Positions 24,649 through 31,845 of a stretch of DNA of 64,000 bases are shown here, piece by piece. Location of the stretch: positions 1 through 64,000 of the forward strand of contig NZ_JAWQJT010000002.1 of the NCBI RefSeq assembly GCF_033441515.1. The letters run 5' to 3'. Both the position numbers and the translations under genes were made by a program. How positions within the stretch are numbered: the stretch's first letter is position 1; each line of letters opens with the position of its first letter. The notes under the pieces are model-generated. The model ran no database searches, was not told the origin of the DNA, and saw nothing but the letters and a program-made list of their open reading frames with translations. The DNA is from Amycolatopsis solani (GTDB taxonomy: Bacteria > Actinomycetota > Actinomycetes > Mycobacteriales > Pseudonocardiaceae).

Positions 24649-25704
24649 TCATCGGAGGGCGCCCGCCGCGGCGCGCGCCAGTTCGAGCTCTTCGCGGGAC
24701 TGGATGGCCAGGACCGGCGTCGGCGCGCCCGGCGGGCTGATCACCGCGTCTTCTTCGCGGACGCGGGAAAGCCCGCCGGTGAGCCCGAGGACACCCAGCC
24801 CGCCGGCGACGGCTTCGGCCACCTCGGGCTGGTCCCAGCCGATGTCGCCGGTGAACACGAGCGCGTCGATCCGGTCGAGGCTCGCCGCCACCGCGGCCAG
24901 CTCCCGGCGAGTCCGGTGCTCGAACACGGCGAGGGCGAACCGGGCCTTGACGTCGCCGCCGCGGGCGTCGCGGACGAGGTCGCGCGTGTCGTCGGAGGTG
25001 CCGGACAGGCCGAGCAGCCCGGAATGGTGGTAGAGCCCGTCCTCCAGCTCGTCCACCGACAGCTTGCCCTCGCGCAGCAGCCACAGCAGCAGGCCCGGGT
25101 CCACGGACCCCGACCGCTTCGCCATCATCGTGCCCTCCAGCGGCGTGAACCCCATCGACGTGTCGACGCTGCGCCCGCGCGCCACCGCGGTCACCGAGCA
25201 GCCGCCCGACAGGTGCGCGACCAGCAGGTTCAGGTCTTCGGCCGGCCGCCGGAGCACTTCGGCCGCGCGCCGCGCAGCCCAGCTGAAGGACAGGCCGTGG
25301 AAGCCGTAGCGGCGCAGGTCCCAGCGGGCTCGCCAGCGCGCGGGCAGCGGGTAGGTGCGGGCGACTTCCGGGATGGTCCGGTGGAAGGCGGTGTCCGGGC
25401 AGACGACGTGCTTCGCGTCCGGCAGCAAGGAAGTCAGCTGGTCCAGCAGGGCCTCGGTGTTCGGTACGTGCTCCGGAGCGAGGGAGCGGGCCTCGGCGAT
25501 CGTCGCGCGCACGGCCGCGGTCACGAGGGTGGGCTCGACGAGGTCGGGGCCACCGTGGACGAGCCGGTGCGCGACCACGCCGACCGCGCCGATCTTGTCC
25601 ACAAAGGATTCGACGTCGTCGTCGGCGGAGTCGACGACTTCCCGGTCGCGCACGAGGTGCAGGCGCAGGCTCCCGGAGCCGGGGTTGACCGTCAGCACGG
25701 TCAC
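24649..25704 (-). CDS. ackA: Acetate kinase
   Basis: A 351-residue acetate kinase: N-terminal VLTVNPGSGSLRLH, active-site HRLVHGG, CPDTAFHRT, RRYGFHGLS and HLSGGCSVTAV, then GFTPLEGTMMAKRSGSVDP. It turns acetyl phosphate plus ADP into acetate and ATP. It is shorter than the usual 400 residues, mostly at the C-terminus and loops, but keeps the key motifs. GTG 25704 overlaps the stop of the phosphoketolase gene (GTGA), so product and user of acetyl phosphate are coupled. Confidence 0.9.
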   Translation of the reverse strand: MTVLTVNPGSGSLRLHLVRDREVVDSADDDVESFVDKIGAVGVVAHRLVHGGPDLVEPTLVTAAVRATIAEARSLAPEHVPNTEALLDQLTSLLPDAKHVVCPDTAFHRTIPEVARTYPLPARWRARWDLRRYGFHGLSFSWAARRAAEVLRRPAEDLNLLVAHLSGGCSVTAVARGRSVDTSMGFTPLEGTMMAKRSGSVDPGLLLWLLREGKLSVDELEDGLYHHSGLLGLSGTSDDTRDLVRDARGGDVKARFALAVFEHRTRRELAAVAASLDRIDALVFTGDIGWDQPEVAEAVAGGLGVLGLTGGLSRVREEDAVISPPGAPTPVLAIQSREELELARAAAGALR

Positions 25705-27983
25705 CTCGGCCACCGCCAGCCGGTGATCTCGGCCGGGTCTTCGCCGTCCCGGTAGGCGCGGGCCAGCACCTCGTCGCGCTGCCGCCGGAACCCGCGGGCG
25801 AGGTCGCCGCCGGCCGAGGACCAGCCGCGAGCGCGCGTGACGGCGTCGGCGGCCAGGTCGTGGCGGGTCATCGAGTTGCCGGCCAGCAGGTCGAAGGGGG
25901 TGGTCGTGGTGCCTTCCTCGCGGTAGCCGTGCACGTGGAACCGCTGCGTGGCGGGCCGGCCGTGCAGCACCTCGTGGACGGCCGAGGGGTACCCGTGGAA
26001 GGCGAAGACCACCGGGACGTCCTCGCCGAAGCACTCGGCGAAGGCCTCGCCGGACAGGCCGTTGGGGTGCCGGTCGGCCGGGCACAGCGAGAGCAGGTCG
26101 ACGACGTTGACCACGCGCACCCGCAGGTCCGGTGCCGCGTCGGCGAGCAGCCGCACGGCGGCGAGCGTCTCGACGGTCGGTGTCGTCCCTGCGCACGCGA
26201 GCACGGCGTCGGCCTCGCCGTCGTGACCGGCCCAGTGCCAGACCGCGGCGCCGGCCCGGCAGTGGGCGCGGGCTTCGGCGGGGGAGAGCCAGACCGGTCC
26301 GGCCTGCTTACCGGCGACGACGACGTTGATCAGGCCGGTCGAGGCCAGGCAGCGGTGCATCGTCTCCAGCAGGGTGTTGGCGTCCGGCGGCAGGAAAACC
26401 CTGGCCGTGTCGGCCTTCTTGGTCAGCATCTGGTTGATGAAGCCGGGACCCTGGTGGCTGTAGCCGTTGTGCTCCTGGCGCCAGCCGTCGCTGGTGAGCA
26501 GGTAGTTGAGGCTCGCCACCGGAGCCCGCCACGGCACTTCGCCGGACTTCTTGAGGAACTTGGCGTACTGGTTGACCATGCTGTCCACAATGGACACGAA
26601 GGCTTCGTAGCACGGGAAGAGCCCGTGCCGCCCGGTGAGCAGGTAGCCCTGCAGCCAGCCCTGGCAGAGGTGTTCCGACAGCACTTCGAGGACCCGGCCG
26701 CGCGCCGCGAGGTGCTCGGTGTGGCCCGGCACCTCGCGGTCGAACTGCCGCGCGGTGACGTCCAGCAGCGTGCCGAGCTTGTTGGACTCCAGCTCGTCCG
26801 GGCAGACGACGCGGAACGTCTCCGGCGCGCGCCGGACGAGCTCGGCGAGCCAGGCACCGAGCACCTCGGTCGGGCTTTCGTCCGTCCCGCCGGGCTCGGA
26901 GACGTCGACGGCGAACTTCGCGACGTCGGGCAGCGGCAGGTCCTGCCGGAGTTTTCCGCCGTTCGCCTGGGGGACGCGGCCGAGCCGCAGCTGCGGCTCC
27001 GGCGGCACGGCGAGCAGGTCGGGCGCGGGAACACCGTCGGCGTCGAACAGCTCGTCGGGCCGGTACGAACGCAACCACCGCTCCAGCTCGGCGAGCTGCG
27101 CCGGGTCGTCGGCGGCGCCGGGCAGCGGGACCTGGTGGGCGTGGAACGTGCCTTCGAGCGGGGTGCCGTCCGGCGAGGTCGCCGGCAGACCCATGCCCTT
27201 GGTGCTGCGCAGGACGATCATCGGCGGCGGCCCGCTGTCCTGGGCGTGCGCGCGGGCCAGTGCGTCGGCGAGCGGGGTGTCCGGGTCGTCGGCCCCACGG
27301 ACGTCGACGAGCAGCGGGGTCCAGCCGCAGCCGGTGAAGTAGGCGAGGAGCTCGTCGTCCGACATCGCTTCGTAGAGAGTCGGTGACGCGATCTTGTAGC
27401 CGTTGAGGTGCAGGATCGGCAGCACGCGCCCGTCACCCGGACTGGTGAACTTGGGGCTGTGCCAGGACGCGGCGGTCGGCCCGGTTTCCGCTTCGCCGTC
27501 CCCGACGACGCAGGCGACGAGCAGGCCGGGGTCGTCGAACGCCGCCCCGAACGCGGTGGCCAGTGCGTAGCCGAGCTCGCCGCCTTCGTGGATGACGCCG
27601 GGGACCTCGGGGGAGAGGTGGCTGGGGAAGCCGCCCGGCCAGGAGAACCGCCGGACGAGCTCGGCGAGCCCGTGGCCGTCGAGGCCCAGCCGCGGGTCGT
27701 ACTCGGCGTGCGTGCCTTCGAGCCACAGGTTGGCGTGGATCGCCGGGGCGCCGTGCCCGGGACCGGTGACGAGCAGGGTGCGCTGCCCGGTCCCGGCGAC
27801 CAGCCGGTTCAAGCCGGCGTAGATCAGCGTGAGGCCGGGGCAGGTGCCCCAGTGGCCGAGCGGCCGCGGCTTGAGGTGCTCGCGCCGCAGCGGCTCGGCC
27901 AGCAGGACGTTGTCCTTGAGGTGGATCATCGCCGCGGCCAGGTAGTCGCACGCCCGGCGGTAGCGGCGAAGGGTGTCGTCCAT
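25701..27983 (-). CDS. xfp: Xylulose-5-phosphate/fructose-6-phosphate phosphoketolase
   Basis: A 760-residue ThDP enzyme. Recognisable stretches: RPLGHWGTCPGLTLIYAGLN, VTGPGHGAPA, GDGEAETGPTAASWHS, HLNGYKIASPT, GNSMTRHDL. It splits xylulose-5-P (or fructose-6-P) with phosphate into acetyl phosphate plus glyceraldehyde-3-P (or erythrose-4-P). With the downstream acetate kinase it forms the phosphoketolase ATP-yielding shunt. Its ATG overlaps the stop of the PPOX gene by one base (TGATG). The stress-type promoter at 28983-29007 should drive the whole operon. Confidence 0.95.
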   Translation of the reverse strand: MDDTLRRYRRACDYLAAAMIHLKDNVLLAEPLRREHLKPRPLGHWGTCPGLTLIYAGLNRLVAGTGQRTLLVTGPGHGAPAIHANLWLEGTHAEYDPRLGLDGHGLAELVRRFSWPGGFPSHLSPEVPGVIHEGGELGYALATAFGAAFDDPGLLVACVVGDGEAETGPTAASWHSPKFTSPGDGRVLPILHLNGYKIASPTLYEAMSDDELLAYFTGCGWTPLLVDVRGADDPDTPLADALARAHAQDSGPPPMIVLRSTKGMGLPATSPDGTPLEGTFHAHQVPLPGAADDPAQLAELERWLRSYRPDELFDADGVPAPDLLAVPPEPQLRLGRVPQANGGKLRQDLPLPDVAKFAVDVSEPGGTDESPTEVLGAWLAELVRRAPETFRVVCPDELESNKLGTLLDVTARQFDREVPGHTEHLAARGRVLEVLSEHLCQGWLQGYLLTGRHGLFPCYEAFVSIVDSMVNQYAKFLKKSGEVPWRAPVASLNYLLTSDGWRQEHNGYSHQGPGFINQMLTKKADTARVFLPPDANTLLETMHRCLASTGLINVVVAGKQAGPVWLSPAEARAHCRAGAAVWHWAGHDGEADAVLACAGTTPTVETLAAVRLLADAAPDLRVRVVNVVDLLSLCPADRHPNGLSGEAFAECFGEDVPVVFAFHGYPSAVHEVLHGRPATQRFHVHGYREEGTTTTPFDLLAGNSMTRHDLAADAVTRARGWSSAGGDLARGFRRQRDEVLARAYRDGEDPAEITGWRWPR

Positions 27984-28420
27984 CAGTCGGCGACGCCGTT
28001 GCCCTGGTCGATGTAGGTCTGCCGCTCCGGCGTGACGCGCAGGATCACGCGCTCGGACTTGATCGCCTCGGGCGGGTAGTCCTCGCCGGTGTACTTGCGG
28101 GCGAGTTCGTCGACCTGGCGGCGGGCGCGTTCGCCGTTCTCCACGCCGGTCACCTTGCCGCGGACCTCCGCGTAGCGGTACGGGTCCTGCTCATCGCGGA
28201 TGAGCACGGTGATCCGCGGGTCGCGGGCGACGTTGTGGGCCTTCGTCCGGTGGGTTTCGGTGTTGAGGACGATCTCGCCGTCCTCGACGTGGACCCAGAT
28301 CATCTGGGTCTGCAGCCGCCCGCTGGGCAGGACCGTCGTGACCGCGGCGAATTTCTTGCCGGTGGCCAGTTCCACGGTTTCGGGCATCAGCTCAGGGCCG
28401 TCCGCGGTGCGTGCGGGCAT
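27983..28420 (-). CDS. PPOX-class (Rv1155-like) flavin/F420 oxidoreductase
   Basis: A 145-residue split-barrel protein: FAAVTTVLPSGRLQTQMIWV, VLNTETHRTKAHNVARDPRITVLI (in parts), PYRYAEVRGKV. This is the PPOX class that binds FMN or F420. The N-terminal ATG 28420 has GGAGGGAG upstream. It lies between the SRPBCC gene (25 bases) and xfp (1-base overlap), so it shares the stress operon. Substrate unknown. Confidence 0.85.
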   Translation of the reverse strand: MPARTADGPELMPETVELATGKKFAAVTTVLPSGRLQTQMIWVHVEDGEIVLNTETHRTKAHNVARDPRITVLIRDEQDPYRYAEVRGKVTGVENGERARRQVDELARKYTGEDYPPEAIKSERVILRVTPERQTYIDQGNGVAD

Positions 28421-28445
28421 GCCGGCTCCCTCCGGTCGCGGCGAG

Positions 28446-28919
28446 TCAGGCGCGGTGCTGGCCGGGGCGGTCGACGTCGCCGCGCCACGCGCCGGTCTCG
28501 TGACCGTCGCGGTCCTCGATGAACTTCTTGAAGCGGTCCAGGTCGCCCTGCACGCGGTGGTCGAGGACGCCGAGCTTGTCGGCGGCGGTTTCCACGAAGC
28601 CGTCGGGGTCGATGTCCATCTGGACGGTGACCCGGGTGGTGGTGTCGCCGAGCCGGTGCACGGTGACGACGCCGGCGTGGTTCGGGCCGGAGTCGGACTT
28701 CCAGGCGACGCGCTCGTCGGGGTTCTGCTCGGTGATCGTGGCGTCGAACTCACGGGTGACGCCGGCGACGCTGACGGTCCAGTGGGTGTGGGTGGCGTCG
28801 CGCTGCTCGATGCGGTCGACGCCCTCCATGAACCGGGGGAATTCGGTGAACTGGGTCCACTGGTTGTAGACGGTGGGCACGTCCGCTTCGACGTCGACGG
28901 ACTTGGTGATCGTGCTCAT
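28446..28919 (-). CDS. SRPBCC family protein (cyclase/dehydrase-like)
   Basis: A 157-residue protein with the typical START of the family: MSTITKSVDVEADVPTVYNQ, then WTQFTEFPRFMEGVDRIEQ. The Bet v 1-like fold binds hydrophobic ligands; the exact role of this stress-linked subgroup is unknown. ATG 28919 has AAAAGGAGCTGA upstream. It is the first gene of the SRPBCC-PPOX-xfp-ackA unit, and its promoter -10 lies inside the stop of the neighbouring gene. Confidence 0.85.
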   Translation of the reverse strand: MSTITKSVDVEADVPTVYNQWTQFTEFPRFMEGVDRIEQRDATHTHWTVSVAGVTREFDATITEQNPDERVAWKSDSGPNHAGVVTVHRLGDTTTRVTVQMDIDPDGFVETAADKLGVLDHRVQGDLDRFKKFIEDRDGHETGAWRGDVDRPGQHRA

Positions 28920-28982
28920 GCCGCGGTCAGCTCCTTTTCGTGGTCGGGGGTACAGCACTCGCTGTGCACGGCCACCCTCCGG

Positions 28983-29007
28983 CTACCCCGTGTGCGGTCG
29001 CGCAAAC
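28983..29007 (-). promoter_or_regulatory. SigB/SigF-type promoter for the SRPBCC-PPOX-xfp-ackA operon
   Basis: GTTT-N15-GGGTAG on the minus strand. The -10 overlaps the TAG stop codon of the upstream DUF6292-like gene. The leader to the SRPBCC ATG is about 55-60 bases with a strong ribosome site. Confidence 0.72.
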
Positions 29008-29402
29008 GAGCGTCGGCAGCCCGCGTAGCGATCCAGCACCCGGCTGAGCCGATCGCCCGCGCACTGGCGGCGGACGAGGCGCTCGCCTCGAGCCGCGAGG
29101 GCGCCGAGAGCGAAGTCCGCGACCGCTCGCGGGTCCGGTGTGGACTCGCCCCGGAGTTCGGCGAAGACGTGCAACGAACCGGATCTGCCCTCCGCCGCGG
29201 CCAGTTGCCAGCCACCGGCGGAATCCCAGAGCAGAGCCAGGCTCGTCGCCGTCGCGTCGGCCGGGCAGCCGGCGAACCGGATCTGCCCGTACCGCGGGTC
29301 GTCGGGCTCGACGGCGGCGTCTTCGAGCGGCAGCCCGAGCACGGTGGCGACGTCACCGAGGTACGCGAGCGCCGACTGTCTTCCCGAAAGGTGGGTCTCC
29401 AC
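28983..29402 (-). CDS. DUF6292-like protein
   Basis: A 139-residue protein that resembles the product at 51606: ALAYLGDVATVLGLPLEDAAVE, LALLWDSAGGWQLAAAEG and DPRAVADFALGALA line up with LTTYLADVTDALGI, IALLWDERHGWAVAAET and SPARVARFVEALR. The family is of unknown function and common in Pseudonocardiaceae. It starts with GTG 29402 behind AGGTGAACC, under its own stress-type promoter. Confidence 0.68.
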   Translation of the reverse strand: METHLSGRQSALAYLGDVATVLGLPLEDAAVEPDDPRYGQIRFAGCPADATATSLALLWDSAGGWQLAAAEGRSGSLHVFAELRGESTPDPRAVADFALGALAARGERLVRRQCAGDRLSRVLDRYAGCRRSFARPHTG

Positions 29403-29439
29403 GGTTCACCTGCCTGCCTCGAGGCCGTAGTACCACCGG

Positions 29440-29464
29440 ATACCCGGACGGCGGCGGGAGAAAC
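29440..29464 (-). promoter_or_regulatory. SigB/SigF-type promoter for the DUF6292-like gene
   Basis: GTTT-N15-GGGTAT on the minus strand, an exact match to the consensus; its -35 lies six bases from the -35 of the divergent promoter at 29471. Confidence 0.78.
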
Positions 29465-29470
29465 CCCGGC

Positions 29471-29495
29471 GGTTGGTGGTCGGTTCGCGGGGTAC
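29471..29495 (+). promoter_or_regulatory. SigB/SigF-type promoter for the MSMEG_6728-like gene
   Basis: GGTT-N15-GGGTAC. The -10 ends ten bases before the ATG at 29506, so the RNA should begin only a few bases upstream of it. Confidence 0.78.
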
Positions 29496-29505
29496 TCGCG
29501 CCCCG

Positions 29506-29955
29506 ATGCAGACGTTCCTCCCCCTGCCGGACTTCACCGACAGCGCCCGGGCGCTCGACAGGCGGCGCCTGGGCAAGCAACGCGTCGAGACGCTGCAGGT
29601 GCTGCGCGGGCTGGTCGTGCCGGGCTACGGCTGGCGGCACCACCCCGCCGTGAAGATGTGGGTGGGCTACGAGGAGGCGCTCGTCCGCTACGGCCTGGAG
29701 GTGTGCACCGTCTGGCAAGCGACCGGTGCCGCCGACACCTGCGCCCTGAAGCTCGTCGACGAATACCAGGGTGCCGCGGTGCGGAGCCAGGCCGAACTGG
29801 CCGCGGCCGGGGAGCTGCCCCCTTGGCTGGGTGACGACGCGGTGCACCGCAGTCATCGCTCCGCACTCGTGCGCAAGGATCCGGCGCACTACGCGGCCCT
29901 GTTCTCGGACGTCCCTCCCGATCTGCCCTACGTGTGGCCGCCCTCGGACCGGTGA
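29506..29955 (+). CDS. MSMEG_6728 family protein, pyrimidine-dimer DNA glycosylase-like
   Basis: A 149-residue protein starting MQTFLPLPDFTDSARALDRR, then RLGKQRVETLQVLRGL, YGWRHHPAVKMWVGYEEAL, LPPWLGDDAVHRSHRSALVRKDPAHY (in parts). This is the family related to T4 endonuclease V-type pyrimidine-dimer glycosylases. A role in UV or stress DNA repair is plausible and fits its stress promoter, but activity in this bacterial subfamily is not established from sequence. The start follows from the near-leaderless promoter. Confidence 0.83.
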   Translation: MQTFLPLPDFTDSARALDRRRLGKQRVETLQVLRGLVVPGYGWRHHPAVKMWVGYEEALVRYGLEVCTVWQATGAADTCALKLVDEYQGAAVRSQAELAAAGELPPWLGDDAVHRSHRSALVRKDPAHYAALFSDVPPDLPYVWPPSDR

Positions 29956-29958
29956 CCG

Positions 29959-29983
29959 GATTCGGACTTCGCGGAGTGGGTAT
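29959..29983 (+). promoter_or_regulatory. SigB/SigF-type promoter for the P450 gene
   Basis: GATT-N15-GGGTAT; the -10 ends nine bases before the ATG at 29993, again implying an almost leaderless mRNA. Confidence 0.7.
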
Positions 29984-29992
29984 GCCGACGGC

Positions 29993-31351
29993 ATGACGAC
30001 GCGACCAGCACCCCGCGCCATCCCTTCGGACGAAGCGCTCTCGGCCGCCGCGCCGGAATCCGTCACGCAAGCGTCCCTTGCGGACACCTTCCGGGTGGTG
30101 GGACGCGTCCTGGTGCCCACCGTGCTGACCGGCGTCGTCAAACGCCGGCCGCGAGTCATGGCGCTCGCGCAGAAGCTGCAGACCGACCGGGCCGCCGTGC
30201 GCCTGCTCGGCGAACTCCGCCACCGCTACGGCCACGCGCTGCGCCTGCGGCTTCCCGCGCGTCCGGTCGCCCTCGCGCTCACCCCGGAGGCCGTCGGCGG
30301 CGTCCTCGCGGGCACGCCGTCGCCGTTCAGCCCGGCGAGCAAGGAGAAGAAGGCGGCGCTGGGCAAGTTCCAGCCGCACGGTGTCCTCATCTCCGAAGGA
30401 CCCGAGCGCACGGCCCGGCGCGAGCTGAACGAAGCCGTCCTCGAACCCGGCCGGGCCGTGCACGAACTCGCGGATCCGTGGGCGCGGACGATCGCCGGCC
30501 AAGCCCGCGACCTGCTCGGCGGGGACACCCTCGACTGGGACGAGTTCACCGCCCACTGGTGGCGGATCGTCCGGCAGGTGACGCTCGGCGGCGACACGGC
30601 CGAGGACCGGGAGCTCACCGACTTGCTGGCGCCGCTGCGGCGCGCGGGGAACTGGGCTTACGCGACGCCCGGCCACCGCCGCACGCGGGAGCGCTTCCTC
30701 GAACTGGTCCGGCGCCAGGTCGCGCTGCGGCGCCCGGGCAGTCTCGCCGCGGCGTTGGCCGCCGAGCCCGCGGCGGAAGGGGTGGACCCGGCCGGCCAGC
30801 TGCCGCATTGGCTGTTCGCCTTCGACGCCGCCGGCATCGTCGCGTTCCGGACACTGGCGTTGTTCGCCACGCTCCCGGACCAGCTCGCGGCGGTCCGAAA
30901 GGAACTCGACGGCGTCGACCTGACCGAGCCGCAGCAGCTGCCGAGGCTGCGCGCGAGCGTGCTGGAGTCGGTGCGGCTGTGGCCGACGACCCCGGCGCTG
31001 CTGCGCGAGACCCGCGGCGAGACGGCGTGGGGCCCGGACCGCACCACGATCATGGTCTACACGCCGTACTTCCACCGCGATCCGGAGCGCCTCCCGTACG
31101 CCGACCGCTTCGAGCCGGAGATCTGGCTCGACGGCCGCGCGGCGAACAACGCGGCCCTGGTCCCCTTCAGCGGCGGCCCGGGCGCGTGCCCGGGCCGGGA
31201 CGTCGTGCTGTTCGCAACGCCGACGCTGTTGGCCAATCTGGTGGCCGAGCACGACTTCCGGCTCGTGGGGACGGCGCTGGAACCGGGAAACCTGCCGCTG
31301 ACGCTGGACAACTTCGGCTTGCGCTTCGAAGTCGGCGATCGCCGGTCCTGA
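29993..31351 (+). CDS. Cytochrome P450
   Basis: A 452-residue P450. Heme-binding Cys399 lies in FSGGPGACPG; the K-helix ExxR is ESVR; PYFHRDPERLPYADRFEPEIW is the meander region. The I-helix (HWLFAFDAAGIVAFRT) lacks the usual acid-Thr pair that protonates bound oxygen, so it may have an unusual reaction (peroxide- or substrate-assisted). No ferredoxin or reductase gene is adjacent. The convergent gene starts its 3' end 11 bases downstream. Confidence 0.88.
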   Translation: MTTRPAPRAIPSDEALSAAAPESVTQASLADTFRVVGRVLVPTVLTGVVKRRPRVMALAQKLQTDRAAVRLLGELRHRYGHALRLRLPARPVALALTPEAVGGVLAGTPSPFSPASKEKKAALGKFQPHGVLISEGPERTARRELNEAVLEPGRAVHELADPWARTIAGQARDLLGGDTLDWDEFTAHWWRIVRQVTLGGDTAEDRELTDLLAPLRRAGNWAYATPGHRRTRERFLELVRRQVALRRPGSLAAALAAEPAAEGVDPAGQLPHWLFAFDAAGIVAFRTLALFATLPDQLAAVRKELDGVDLTEPQQLPRLRASVLESVRLWPTTPALLRETRGETAWGPDRTTIMVYTPYFHRDPERLPYADRFEPEIWLDGRAANNAALVPFSGGPGACPGRDVVLFATPTLLANLVAEHDFRLVGTALEPGNLPLTLDNFGLRFEVGDRRS

Positions 31352-31362
31352 CGGGCCGGGCT

Positions 31363-31845
31363 TCAGCTGGCGAGGATCTGCGGCGAGAGGATCTTGAGCA
31401 TCGCGTTCGTCCACTTCAGCTGCCGCAGCGTCTGCGGGTGGCAGCGGGTGGCGAGGGCCAGCAAATCCGTGTCCTTGACCGCCTGCGCGCCCTGGGCCAG
31501 CAGTTCCCAGTCCAGGGACACGCCCGCGGCCTTGCGATGCAGGCGGCGCAGATCGGCGAGCAGCACCAGGCCCGGCTCGGGACGGCGGCCGGTCAGCTCG
31601 GACGCGGTCGTGCGGAGCGCCGTCAGCGGGGCCGATGGGACCGGAGCGTCGCCGGAAAGGTGAACGTCGTAGTGCCGGCCGGCGTCGGCGAGGTCGCGGA
31701 GGTGGGCGTGGGACCAGCGGGCGAGGTCGTGGGCGACGTGGTGGACCTCGTGCTCGACGGCGTGCCGATCGGCCACCTTGAGCAGGTCCTTCGCCAGCGC
31801 CGTCTCCGACCGGTGCAGTTCACGGATGGCCAGGCCGAGCTTCAC
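31363..31845 (-). CDS. Unknown helical protein, coupled to the molybdopterin oxidoreductase
   Basis: A 160-residue all-helical protein with many His residues in the first third (HAVEHEVHHVAHDLARWSHAHL). The His/Glu spacing looks like a helical-bundle metal or cofactor site, but I do not recognise a family. GTG 31845 overlaps the oxidoreductase stop (GTGA), so it is co-translated and may act as a partner or maturation factor for that enzyme. The link is inferred from the operon only. Confidence 0.65.
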   Translation of the reverse strand: MKLGLAIRELHRSETALAKDLLKVADRHAVEHEVHHVAHDLARWSHAHLRDLADAGRHYDVHLSGDAPVPSAPLTALRTTASELTGRRPEPGLVLLADLRRLHRKAAGVSLDWELLAQGAQAVKDTDLLALATRCHPQTLRQLKWTNAMLKILSPQILAS

